A stretch of DNA of 64,000 bases from Blastocystis sp. Blastoise. Taxonomy: Eukaryota; Sar; Bigyra; Opalinata; Blastocystidae. Shown here piece after piece: positions 1 through 11,580 of this stretch. The notes under the pieces are model-generated. The model worked only from the letters and a program-made list of their open reading frames with translations. It had not been told where the DNA came from and made no database searches. The stretch spans positions 490,001 to 554,000 of the forward strand of contig JBBPEB010000003.1 of NCBI GenBank assembly GCA_039096225.1, read 5' to 3'. The first letter of the stretch is position 1, and the number at the start of each line of letters is the position of its first letter. Made by a program: the position numbers and the translations under genes.

Positions 1-797
1 AAATCAATTGAATCATTATAACTATATTCATTAGAATCTAATGATGATTTAGATTCAAAAGAATAAGAATCAAAAGATTCAGAATGATTAGAAGAAGAAG
101 AAAAAGATTCACTAAAATCAGAATCATATAAATATAATATAGATGATTCATTTATTTTATCAATTATATCTATATAAATAATAATAATAATAATAAAAAT
201 AATAATAAACATACTTTTATTAATTAATTGATTTATATTATTTAAATATATAGAATTTATAATAAAATAATTATAAATACATTGAGAACAACATATATAT
301 TGAATATTATTAATATATATAGAAGATAAATGAAGAATATTATTATCTAAACAATGACAACAATTAATATCAATAAAATAATTATTTAATTTATAATTAT
401 ATTGATAATGTTTTTTATTACATATATGTTCTTCAATTGATTCATAATTATTATTATTATTTATTACTTTTGAATTTAAAATATATTTTTTACACTCTTT
501 ACAATATAAATATTTATAAGGTAAAGAAGAAATATATAATGAAGATTCTAATTTTATATTCATTATTTCATTATTATTAAACACTAAAGAAGAACTAAAA
601 GAACTAAAAGAACTAGAAGAACTAGAAGAACTAGAAGAAGAAACTGATGATTCTGATAAATTTGATTTTTTTGATATATATATATTATTATTATTTGTTT
701 CATTATATATACGTTTCATAGGAGTTTCTTTTGATAAATAATTCGAATTAATTTGTTTCGATGAAGAAATAATAGTAGGTTTATAACTTATAATCAT
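1..797 (-). CDS. UPF1-like protein, left inverted-repeat copy (5' part only)
   Basis: The start codon is the complement of 795-797 and the gene runs off the window at base 1. It is the second copy of the complete gene at 36708-40138. This copy covers the N-terminal Ser-rich leader, the Cys/His-rich region resembling the UPF1 CH domain, and the start of the Ser-rich linker. A 48-nt GT-AG intron (about 179-226) is retained as in the other copy; its length is a multiple of three, so unspliced it reads as a false hydrophobic segment. The two copies differ by substitutions (for example V/I and Q/H) and by small indels that keep frame in the Ser and Asn runs. This suggests that both copies were under coding constraint after duplication. 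See the right copy for the functional reasoning. Confidence 0.7.
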   Translation of the reverse strand, partial: MIISYKPTIISSSKQINSNYLSKETPMKRIYNETNNNNIYISKKSNLSESSVSSSSSSSSSSSFSSFSSSLVFNNNEIMNIKLESSLYISSLPYKYLYCKECKKYILNSKVINNNNNYESIEEHICNKKHYQYNYKLNNYFIDINCCHCLDNNILHLSSIYINNIQYICCSQCIYNYFIINSIYLNNINQLINKSMFIIIFIIIIIIYIDIIDKINESSILYLYDSDFSESFSSSSNHSESFDSYSFESKSSLDSNEYSYNDSID

Positions 798-1368
798 GTT
801 AATAGATTGATATATATATGATATTTAAGATGTATAAGAATATTTTTCTTTAAATAATAGAATTCATTTTAAAATAAGAATGAAAGATGAAAATAACTCT
901 CAAGAAAATAGTTTTCTTTTCTTAAATGATTGATTATTTGTTGGATTATAAATGAGATGAAATGATTTTTGTTGATGATTTGTATTCTATATTTGATTTC
1001 ATGTGAATTTAAAATGTAAAATGAATATAAATAAAATAATTTAATTTTAAAAATATTTTATATTATAAAAAAGTATAAAGAATTGAATAAATGAATAAAA
1101 TGATATATAATGTAAATAAAAATGAATAAATATAAAATTAAAAAAAAAAAGAATAGTTAGTAAGAAAGAAAATAAATAAATAAATAAATTTTTTGATTAT
1201 TTATAAATGTTTATAGAGAACAAGAGAAAATATAAAAAAAATACAAAAAAATATTTTTTGTGTCACGTTTTCATTTTTCTTCTTCTTCTTTTTTTATAAA
1301 TATATAATATATAATGAATGAATATATATTTCTATATGTTTAATAATAGATATATATTAATTTAATGA
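798..1368. promoter_or_regulatory. Divergent intergenic region, left copy
   Basis: These 571 bases separate the start codons of the UPF1-like gene (minus) and the membrane-protein gene (plus). They are very AT-rich with poly-A/T runs; one non-AT island, TGTCACGTTTTC, sits near 1260. The same spacer is conserved in the right arm (36140-36707), so the shared promoter was duplicated together with both genes. I see no ORF of note here. Confidence 0.55.
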
Positions 1369-4300
1369 ATGAATACAATGAGTAGAATGTTTGATGACAT
1401 TAGTCAAGTTGATAATTGTGTTGTGTTTCCTTTAGAAATTTCATCAAAAGATAATAAGAAGAATAAAGAATATATATGGAAGATTTTATTAGTGATATTA
1501 TCATGTATATTGATGTTATGTAGTACTTTATCTATGTGTCGAAAAATATGTGAAATAAGTATTAAAAAACCAAATATAATAGATGTAATGGATTCAATAC
1601 AAGTATATAGAATAGAATAGAATAGAATAGAATAGAATATATAGTTTTTAATAGAGAATACAAAGAAACAAAGTGATTCTTTTGAAGCTTGTATAAAGAC
1701 TTCAATACGAGTATTTATATAAATAAATATATATATATATATATATATAAAGAGATGTAATGATACAATGCATAAAGAAGCTATTGAAGAATCAAATCGT
1801 GTAAATGAAATATTTGAAAGAAATAATTCTTTATTGAAAGATTTAGATATTCAAGTACAATATTATAATAAAACGTATATATATATATAATAATAATTAT
1901 TATTATTATTATAATATAGAATAGAAATAATAAAAGAATATATATCAAAATATATAACATTAAATAAAGAAGGATATCCTTATGATATAAATTCAAAATG
2001 TAATATTAATGATATTAATGAATTAAACTATTTAATTGATCCTTCTTCTATAATAATGAGTTCTACTTATAATGTAATTGAAAATATTATTATTATTATT
2101 ATATATATATATATAGATAACAGTTGAATATGTTTCTCAGAATGAAATATTATTTAAAAAGATGATTGAATCTATGAATAAAAGGTATTTATTTATTTTA
2201 AAAGAATATTTTCTTTTTTTTATAAATTATATATATTATATATATATAGAATAGAATATGATTCTATATATTTTACAATGAAACAAAATCAATTATATTC
2301 AATAAATTCAACTTTTATAAATTTATTAGAAGATCATTTTAATCAATTATATAATTCTATAAAATGTATATAGAATATATATTAATATAATATATATATA
2401 GTATTAAATATAACTGAAATAAGTGAATGTATAACTATAAATGAGAAATGTTCTAATAATAATGGATTATATAGTATATTATATAATATAAAAGAATCTA
2501 TTAGAAATCAATGGGAAGATGCATCTTTAACTTATAAGTATATATATATATATTATTATTATTATGAATATAATAATAATAATAAAAATATATATATAGT
2601 CTTTTAGAAGATAGAATAGATAGTTATAAAATAAAAATAATATCTTTAATAGATAATATTCAATCCTTATATAATACAATTGATCGATTTCATGAAGATT
2701 TATTGAATGCAGGTATTGATTTAGGTCCACTTCCTTCTCTTTCTTTACCTTCTCTTTCAATTCCTATATTTCCACAAATACAATTACCTGGTATTTTATA
2801 TATAATAATAATTATATATATATATATATAGAATTATCAATAATATATTCAAGTTTAATACCTATATTAGAAGAAACACAAGAAATATATATTAATAGGA
2901 TAAATGAGTTTGAAGAGAAAACAAGATTATTTCTTTATGAATATAGTTCTTCTTTTTCTTCTATAATCGATTTCTTTGATGATTATTCTCCTCCTAATTT
3001 GAATAATACAATATTTGAAGAATTTCAAGAAGAATCGAAACAATATATAGAAAATACTTGGAATACAATGCAAAATATTTCAAATACTATTCAAACATCA
3101 ACGTATATTATAATATATTATTAATTAATTAATTAATTATTATATATAAATATAGTATAAAATTTGGAAATACAATACAATCTACATTTAATAGTGTATA
3201 TAATACATTATTAGAAACAATAATAACAAAATGGGATACTGAAGATTATGAAGGTATATATAAATAGTATAATAATAATAATAATAATATATATATAAAT
3301 AGGTCTTAGTTTTAATATTTCAGATATTTTATCAAATATAGATTCTATAATATCATTAGCTTGTTATATAGATATAATATATAGAATAATAAAGATAATT
3401 CAAGTATTTTAATAATATATATATATATATAATATTTTAGATAATAAATAAGATTTTAATAAAAGGAAATGTAAATATAAAAGTAATATCTTTATATAAT
3501 GAAAATATTTTAAATAAGATGAATGATTGTAATAATACTATATTAACAAAGATCTTAATGATTTTAATTCCTTATTCAATTCCTATTTTATTAATATTCA
3601 TTATTATGTATATAAATATATTTAAAATATTATAATATTTAATAAATGATAGTATATTGATATTATTTGGTTTAATAATGTTATATATTCCATTTTTGAA
3701 TGATTTCTTGAATGGTTGTGTGTATAATACAGTAGAAGGTGATTCAATAAGTCGTAATATTTATTCTTTCAGTTATAATTATGCAACTATAAAAGGAACA
3801 TTAGCAGAACAATCTGTATTTTTATTTATATTATTATTTTATTATTATTATTATTCTATAGGGTTTAACATATTATAAGAAGACTCAAAAACAATATTGT
3901 GATTATTGGGAATCTTTAACAGAAGAACAACATATTAAAGATATTCGTATATATTTTATTTTATAATAATAATAATAATAATAGAAATATATGATGAATA
4001 TATATATTGGTTATCTTATGATAAGCATTTAATTGAATCTCTTACTAATTGTACAAATATAAATATCTTATGTGAGTATATTATATATTATATAATAATA
4101 ATTAAATATATATTTTTAATAGAAATGATATTTCATTTTGTAATTATATGAGAAATATTTCTTCTTCTTCTTCTTCTTTTATTTTATCTTCATCTTCATT
4201 ATCATCTCTATCTCTTAATAATAATAATATACATAATTGTTCTAAAATTCCTTCTTGTAATCTTCAATGTGAAGGACCTAATAAACATCCTTTATATACG

Positions 4301-4539
4301 TATATATATTTATTATATATTTATTATATATTTATTATATATATTTATTATATATACTATATCTAAAGAAACAACATGTAAAAGTGAATGGTTTCTTCAT
4401 TCTTATATATTATTATATTCAATGTCTCTTCTTATTTGGTTAATTATCAATATATCAAGATATTTCTATATCGAATCATTCAAATGTTTCTTCTATAAAC
4501 AATTATCTGGAAATCTATTCATGTATTTATATATATTTA

Positions 4540-4571
<32 letters not shown>

Positions 4572-4776
4572 CTAATATAGCTGTGAAATACCAATTAATT
4601 CTAATGGAGAAATAATTTGGAATAAAGATAAAAATATATTAAATGATATCAATAACAATATTCATTCTTCTTCTTATTCATATATTCTCAAATCTATATT
4701 CTTTTTCCAAATCGCCACTCTCATTCATCTTCTATGGATCTATCCATTATTCTCTATCTCTAAAATCATACAATAA
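1369..4776 (+). CDS. Multi-pass membrane protein, left copy
   Basis: This gene has about 17 exons separated by short GTAT...AG introns, and I estimate about 850-900 residues. ATG 1369 is chosen because the ATG at 1365 hits an in-frame TAG at once. The stop is TAA at 4774-4776, in the frame ending FSISKIIQ. Visible features: a hydrophobic segment near residues 38-58; a long, probably extracellular region of about 500 residues with Asn/Ser/Thr sequons and helical, coiled-coil-like stretches; a pair of hydrophobic segments (around 3550-3710); a Cys-bearing second loop; and two more hydrophobic segments near the C-terminus. Several membrane spans with two large loops recall the topology of prominin or tweety proteins, but I recognise no diagnostic motif, so no family is assigned. 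It is divergently transcribed from the UPF1-like gene, and a second copy lies at 32733-36139. Confidence 0.72.
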
Positions 4777-5402
4777 TTCTTATTTTTATTTTTTTTTTAT
4801 GGATAACACTTCATTAATTGCTATTTTCAATTTATATTATATTCTAAACTATATCCTATATAAAATCAAATCATACACATTTATTATACACATCAAAAGT
4901 ATCATTTTATATCTATTTTACACATTATCATATATATCTCTATTTCTAAACTTCACACACTTTTGTTACTCATTTATTATTTACATCTCCAATATCCATA
5001 AAAAACAAATCTGTTGAAAAATATATATAACATGATTACTTTCTCATTTGCTGATCCATAAATTCATTTGATCCATCCTATCGAATCGTTTATTCTTTAA
5101 TTCTCACATCTCTTTAAAAGCAACAAAATATTTAAACGCTCACAATAAACATAAAGAAAACAGTCATTGAGAAAGATGCGTCATAAAAAAAGACGTAGTA
5201 TGGAGATGTTTTGTTTGTAAGGCAGTTCAAAACAAATAATCGTGATTATTTGATATGTATGAGGGAGGTAAATCAGAAGTTTCTATGTTTGGTTATTAGT
5301 GTAGAGGATTTAATAATTACAATATATCCTATAAAAACAAGCATTGACCAAATTAGGCTTCTTGAATAATCTAATTAAATCCCGTTTTAACAAAAAAGCA
5401 AA
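4777..5402. other. Inverted-repeat inner junction and bZIP upstream region
   Basis: Repeat identity to the right arm continues about 220 bases past the membrane-protein stop and ends at about 4995-5003. The remaining ~400 bases lead to the bZIP ATG and are less AT-rich than typical spacers here. They include two ACGT-type bZIP-like sites (5176-5198). No gene is visible. Confidence 0.7.
5176..5198. promoter_or_regulatory. Pair of bZIP-type binding-site candidates
   Basis: ATGCGTCAT (5176-5184) contains an ATF/AP-1-like TGCGTCA core, and GACGTAG (5192-5198) contains an ACGT core. They lie about 205-225 bases upstream of the start codon of a bZIP gene. Autoregulation is an inference from position only. 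Confidence 0.3.
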
Positions 5403-8251
5403 ATGAACAATCAACAAACGATGGACCAGATCAACAAAATGCTTAATTTTGTTGCTGGAAAACGTATACCAGATGGCATGAGGGGATACGATCAGCGGTT
5501 AAGTTCTTGGTTGTTGATGGCTTCTGATCTAATTCCTTTTTCTGGAGTGAATCAACATAAAAATTTGAGTGATATTTCTCAGACAGTATTTTATTTTTGA
5601 ATTTTCTATTTTTGTATTCAATATTATGGATTATTATTTTTTTGTATAGAACCAAGGAAATCTGGCACTTTCAAATGGACAAAATAATAATTTTAATCAA
5701 TGGGATTCTTCAATGAATGGTATGAATTGTGATACTACATATGGAGTAGCTATGAATAATAATCAGAATTCTCAGCCTATTTCATCGAATTACCCTATGC
5801 AGTCAAATGATTATGATTATATGAATCAATCTCATGTTATTAATGGCAATAATTGTTTAGATATGAATAATCCAATGTTAAATATAAATAATACAATTCC
5901 ATTTAATACTCCTTTAACACCTCTTCCTAATCATTCATTACCTTTAAATGCAAATACAAATACAAATGGAATACCACTTTCTTCTTCTTTACTTAATTCT
6001 ACATCTATAAATACATTACCTTCTGTCCATACTATGAATAATACTATATCATCATTAGATAATGGATCGAATAATAATAATAATAATAATACTATAAATA
6101 CAAATAATTATATGTATGATAATTCATTTCCTCCTGCTTCAAATCCTATGATAAATAATACTATAAACTCAACACCTCTTAATAATACTGTACAAACCAT
6201 GAATAATAATTCGTTATCTCTATCATGTATATTATTATTATTTATTGCTATTTATTCTTTTTGTTAAATGTTATTAGTTATTATTTATTATTGTTTATTT
6301 TATTCAATATATTATAATATAAATATAAATATATATATAATAAATAATATTTATGTATAGATGATGGTACAATGGATTCTATGACTGATTTGAAAGATTC
6401 ATCAAGTATACTACTATAATATAAGATAATATTATTATTATATTATAATAATATTATTATTATATTATAATAATATTATTATAATATATATAGATACAAA
6501 GAGGGTTCATGAAGATGAAGACAGTAAAGATTCGAAACGAATAAAGCGCCTTGAGAAAAACAGAGAAATTGCAAAGAATTGTAGAAAGAGAAAGAAGGAA
6601 AAGATTATTGCCTTAGAAGAAGAAGTATATACAAGTTATTATTTATTCTATATATATATATATATAATTTCTTTGAATTATTTTTCATTTAACAAGTATT
6701 TATAATATATAAGAATAATAATGATTAGATTATAATAATATCTATAATACTATTATATAGATACAACAATTACGTCAAGCTAATGATGATATGAAACGAC
6801 AAATGTTTAATAATGGTCAAAATACAGATAAAGAAAGAGTACAATCTGCATATGTTTCAAAACTTCGAGAACTTCTATTAGCACGTGCTTCGGATGAAGA
6901 AGTACAAAAAGAAATAGATGCATATTATGATAATTGGAAGAAGAATAATGAAGATCGTTTTAATAACTCAAAATTCCATTTAGAACAATTAAAAATGTTA
7001 TTATTACCTACTCAAGTATATATATATATATATATATTATATATAATAAATACAGTTCCAAAATCAGTATATATAAGTTGTACTATATTGAAGAACAGAG
7101 CTGTAAAATTAATATTATCACTACACATTTATATATATATATATTATATATATATATATATAAATAATAATACTAGCCCTTCGGGGGTTGGACGGAGGAG
7201 TCCAGATCTAGGGAGGTAGAGAACTAGGGAACTCGGGAATGGAATACTATTCCATGAAATCCTTATACTCATATATTTATAAATTATTCTAAAAGAAATA
7301 ATAATTTATTATTGTTTTTTAAAATTATATATATATAGGTAACAAAAATGTGTGTGTGGTCGTTACAACAGGATGATGAGTTTTATGATGAGAAATTAAA
7401 TGATATTAAATATGGAGGATCTATATGGACTTTATTATGTAATTCTATTGATGTATATATATATATGTATATTATTATTATTATTATTATTATTTATGTT
7501 AACTTTAATAGTCATATAATAATAATAAGAATAAGAATAATATAATAATAATAATATATAGATGACAAATGAACAAAAATTAAAGATTTTATCTCTTCGA
7601 AATGAGACTAATGAGGGCTGTCAAAATATGGATAAAATCATTGATATTATAGAAATGTTACAAGAAAAAGTATATATATATATATATATACTTTTTTTAA
7701 TATATTTTTATTATTTTTATATAAATTAATAGAATATGATTATTACGTTACTATTCTATATATTATTAATAAATATTACTATATATATTTTATAGATATC
7801 GGAGAATATGAGTATTTCTAGACAACAATTAGAAGGCATTATGAAGGTATTAAGTCCAAGACAACAAGCGAAATTCTTACTTTGGTGTGAAGATAATAAA
7901 AATAAAAATCAACTTTTATCTATTTTATTCTCTATTTTACATAAAACACAAGATACTGAAGTATATATAAAAATATTCTTCTTATTATGATGATTATTAT
8001 AAAAGTTTAACTATTATTATCACTATTATTATAACTATTATGATAACTTTATTATAACTATTATTATCACTATTAATATCACTATTATTATCACTATTAT
8101 TATCACTATTAATATCACTATTATTATCACTATTAATATCACTATTATTATAACTATTATTATAACTATTATTATCACTATTATTATCACTATTATTATA
8201 AATACTATATAGGAAGTAGATACAGATTCTTCTGATGATAATAATGCTTAA
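5403..8251 (+). CDS. bZIP transcription factor
   Basis: Nine exons join in frame into 538 residues: 5403-5585, 5650-6226, 6361-6405, 6494-6624, 6761-7015, 7339-7452, 7562-7669, 7796-7960 and 8213-8251. All introns are GT-AG. Residues 1-265 are rich in Asn, Ser, Thr and Met, like an activation region. The basic region near residues 280-305 contains NREIAKNCRKRKK, the N-x7-R signature of bZIP DNA binding, followed by a short leucine/isoleucine zipper. A conserved C-terminal helical region contains LSPRQQAKFLLWC (near residue 500), reminiscent of the C-terminal region of TGA/DOG1-type bZIPs; that likeness is recalled, not computed. It probably binds ACGT-core sites as a nuclear dimer. The fifth intron is unusually long and holds a GC-rich structured segment, and the last intron is a 12-bp minisatellite. 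Confidence 0.88.
7173..7262 (+). ncRNA. GC-rich hairpin-forming segment inside a bZIP intron
   Basis: This ~90-base block lies within the 323-nt intron 7016-7338 and has a base composition utterly unlike the TA-repeat intron around it. It can form CCC-TTCG-GGG (7177-7186); a GGAC/GTCC stem with a six-base loop (7190-7203, extendable by one or two pairs); a possible CTA/TAG stem (7208-7219); and a 7-bp stem with a three-base ACT loop (7239-7255). No C/D box pair, H/ACA box, hammerhead core or tRNA arms were found. Either an intron-encoded small RNA or a relic of inserted foreign sequence is possible. Confidence 0.35.
8011..8200. repeat. 12-bp minisatellite in last bZIP intron
   Basis: Tandem units close to ACTATTATTATC, with ACTATTAATATC and ACTATTATTATA variants, fill most of the intron 7961-8212. 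On the minus strand it reads as a false Asn/Ser/Asp repeat ORF. Confidence 0.85.
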
Positions 8252-8610
8252 TTTATTCATGTTTCTTGTTTATCTACAATGAAATATATTTGCTCTTTCC
8301 TATTTTATTGTTGTATTATACTTAATCTTTTCCATTTTTAGAATGGTATCAATTTATAAACAGTTTTTTTATTACTAGAATTTTTTGTATGATGTTTTGC
8401 TTTTATTAAACATCAATATATTTCAAAATTATGACTCTTGTTACTAGTAATATTAGCGTATATTAATAAATAAAATGAAATTTTTTTATATAAAATGAAT
8501 TCAAATAAAGAAAATTAAAAATAAAAAAAAGAACAATTTTTTTTCGTCGACTTTTTTTATTTCTATTTTTTTTTATCATAGAAATATTATTTTGCTTTTC
8601 CAGACGTACT
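8252..8610. other. Spacer between bZIP and EXD2
   Basis: An AT-rich tail-to-head spacer with poly-A/T runs. The last 70 bases before the EXD2 ATG hold TTTTCGTCGAC and AGACGTAC, the only GC-containing islands and possible promoter elements. No gene is seen. Confidence 0.5.
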
Positions 8611-9931
8611 ATGACAAACAAAAACACAAATATATCGAGTATTCTTGGATGGACATTGGGAATTAGTTTAGGATTATTTGCAATAAAGAAATATAGAGAT
8701 TATAAAAAGTTGCAGAACAAGATTCAAAATGTTTATGGCATACCTATTATTGTTGTTTACTCTGGCGAAGAGGCTGAGGATGCATTGAGAAAGTACAAAG
8801 TTAACGAAGAAAGATATATTGGCCTTGACTTAGAATGGTCGAAGAGATACCCTATTTCTTTGTGTCAAATATGTACAAGCAGTATATGTATAATTATTGC
8901 TAATGTTATGAATATTCCAAACATACCTGAGACATTAAAGACTATTTTATTGGATTCAAAAATTATCAAAGGAGGTGTAGGAATTGATGGTGATTGTCGA
9001 CATATTTATTCATTTTGGGGTATATCTGTGGAAAGTGTTGTTGATTTAAGGTAGTTTATATATTGTATCATTTTCTATTTTTGTTTTTCTTGTATACTTT
9101 AAATAAATTTATGGTTATATACTCTATATAGAGTATTAGCTTCAAATTCGGGTCATTCCAATCCAAAATGTTCGTTAAAATATCTATCTCAATTATATAT
9201 ACCTGTAAATATTGATAAAGATGAGAAGATTCAACGAGGAAACTGGGAAACTACTCCACTTTCAGAAGAACAAATCATGTATATATATATATATATAATG
9301 TTTAGTAATTATTTTTTTATTGATTTTTATTATTATTATAGGTATGCTGCAGAAGATGCTTATTGTTCTTTACAACTGTTACATGCTCTCTATCGATTGT
9401 AAGATATATAAGAAGAATAATAGTTATTATACTAGTTTTTATTCTATATATGTAATTGATTTTATGAATCTATATGTATGTATATATATAGTTCAAAATC
9501 AAAAATACCTGAATATGAATATCTATCTCAATTTAAAAATAAATTTATTTTCAAATCAACCAATAATTCAAATAAATCACCTTCAAATTCATCATCAGAT
9601 CCCTCAGTGCGTCAGTTGAAACGAAATCCTTTTACTTCTCGTCGTGAACCACTTTATGAAAATTGCCAAGTTCATATCCTTATATATATATATATATATT
9701 ATAATAATTATAATTATTATTTAAATATATTTCTTAATATATATACTTGCACCTGATGGTGAAATGTTATTTCTCGCTCCTCGAAAAAAGGTATTCTGGT
9801 ACCTTAATCGTAATCTAGCTAGTATATATAATAATAATATAGAAGAATATTTCTAATCATTATATATATATATATAGAGAAGATAAATGATGATCCATTA
9901 ACTATTCAATTGAAATTTGAACCTCATGGTA

Positions 9932-9990
<59 letters not shown>

Positions 9991-10065
9991 AAGAGGTCAT
10001 GCAGGCCAAACATTTTATTTAACGTCACACGATAATCGATGTGTTGTTTGTGGCAAAGAAGAGAC

Positions 10066-10149
<84 letters not shown>

Positions 10150-10712
10150 TTCATATTTATTTATTTATTTCATTTATTTATAAATAAATGAAAAACATAC
10201 GTATTTTATTTTATTAATTTAAAATATTAATAATCTATTTATAGATATGTGCGTCATTCTATTGTTCCTCACCGTTATCGTACGTTCCTTCCCGTTACAT
10301 TCAAATCACATGCTTCTCATGATATTGTTCTTCTATGTGTATATATATATATTATTTTTATATACATCTTCTTTTCTAATTGTACATATATATATATATA
10401 GTTAGATTGTAATATGAAATGTTGTACTAGTGATGATATTTTTAGTAAACAAATTGAAAAAGAAATGGGTGTAGAAGATATCAAAGTATATATATAATGA
10501 TTATGATTATTATGATTATATATATATGTTATTATTATTATTATTATTATATATATATATAGCCCAAAACATATGTTGACCATGAATTATATCAAGTTAT
10601 ACGTGCAGCTAATGCCTTATTAAAATCAAATAAAAAGAAATGCTCTATTCCTCAAGAAAGAAAGGACCATCTTACTGATATTGTGAAACACTATTTACTT
10701 GATGTACTTAAA

Positions 10713-10776
<64 letters not shown>

Positions 10777-11580
10777 CTTTATATATATAGTGAACTCTGA
10801 TGAAGTTACTTTATCTGATGAACAATTATTATTTGGTATATAAACATATATATATATAATGTTATATATATATAGTAACTAAGTTAGAAGTATCTATAAA
10901 ATTAGATCGTGATGAGAGTAAAGAAAAGAAAGTTATTGATATACTTATGAATACATCTGATCCTTTCGAATCATTATCTGAATTTGTATTTAAATGGAGA
11001 CGTCATTTTGTAGATATATCCTTATATATATATATTAGTAGTATATATTATTAAAAAAACTATATATATATATGTTCTTAATATATATACATTATGCATC
11101 CTCAGTATTTATCTTCTAATTGGAGTATATATACACCTCTTCGTTCTCTTGATTTCGATATGTCCCGTGGGGAATATAGTTGTGAAACAAAACGTAGAGA
11201 ATTAGAAGAAGAACAAAAAGAATCGTTTGTTAAAATGACTCCCGAAGAGATTAAACGCCAATTAAGAGCTATAGGAAAAGAAGACAATAGTGATACTAAT
11301 AATAACATTAATAATAATAATAAGATAAATAATAATAAGATTAATAATAATAATGAATTCAATGAGGAATCTAGTAATGAGTCTGTTTTATCTGGTATAT
11401 AATATGATAAAATAAATTATATATTTATACATATATATTAACTAATTATTAACTAATTATTATATAGATATAGGAAGTGATGTTGAGAATGAAATTATGA
11501 AAGATATGAATAGAATGAATAATAATGAATTCTATGATTCTGAAGATTATGATGAAGATAAAGAGATCAGTAATGAATAA
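8611..11580 (+). CDS. EXD2: EXD2-type 3'-5' exonuclease with HNH-like C-terminal domain
   Basis: The N-terminus has a hydrophobic helix (about residues 9-26) followed by KKYRDYKK, matching the membrane anchor of EXD2 at the mitochondrial outer membrane. The DEDDy exonuclease follows: motif I GLDLEW, motif II around [13 protein letters not shown], and motif [15 protein letters not shown]. The second half matches the EXD2-specific region: [46 protein letters not shown] (zinc/HNH-like ligands), then [15 protein letters not shown] near the end. It therefore looks like a full-length orthologue (human about 620 residues). EXD2 is linked to DNA-end processing and mitochondrial RNA/translation. Two introns (9674-9746 and 11016-11090) are AT-AC type, and the reading frame and homology require them. 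The other introns are GT-AG and hold long TA runs. Confidence 0.94.
9674..9746 (+). other. U12-type AT-AC intron in EXD2 (first)
   Basis: The donor is ATATCCTT exactly, and the intron ends ATATAC. A branch-site-like TTTCTTAAT lies at 9730-9738, about 10 bases from the end. Removing it joins GTT C to TT GCA and yields CQVLAPDGE, the conserved EXD2 sequence. No AG acceptor is available at the required position. Confidence 0.88.
11016..11090 (+). other. U12-type AT-AC intron in EXD2 (second)
   Basis: The donor is ATATCCTT, with branch-like GTTCTTAAT about 10 bases before the terminal AC. Splicing gives [15 protein letters not shown], matching the conserved C-terminal EXD2 region. The phase is 0. 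Confidence 0.87.

Larger units (their letters stand above)
1..4998. repeat. Left arm of ~5 kb inverted repeat
   Basis: Positions x in this arm match the reverse complement of about 37505-37509 minus x. Checked anchors are: 1-80 against 37420-37500; the membrane-protein ATG at 1369 against 36139; the stop at 4774-4776 against 32733-32735; and the inner junction at 4995 against 32514. Beyond the motif CCAATAT, identity ends. The outer end is outside the window. The arms differ by scattered substitutions, intron microsatellite length and in-frame indels, so they are not exact copies. Confidence 0.95.

Noticed and set aside
4290-4386. A further AT-AC intron starting near CATCCTTTATATAC
   Set aside because: The donor lacks the A/G-T-ATCC pattern, and a GT-AG intron ending AAAAG before TGAATGG keeps the frame.
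4643-5017. 124-residue ORF, also present in the other arm
   Set aside because: It overlaps the last exon of the membrane protein in another frame. The exon frame (CEIPINSNGEIIWNK to the TAA at 4774) joins the upstream exons; this ORF does not.
7173-7262. tRNA, C/D snoRNA, hammerhead or rRNA fragment in the GC-rich island
   Set aside because: No tRNA arms, no C and D boxes, no conserved ribozyme core and no recognisable rRNA motif; kept only as an unclassified structured element.
7997-8260. Minus-strand Asn/Ser/Asp repeat ORF
   Set aside because: Reverse reading of the 12-bp minisatellite inside a bZIP intron.
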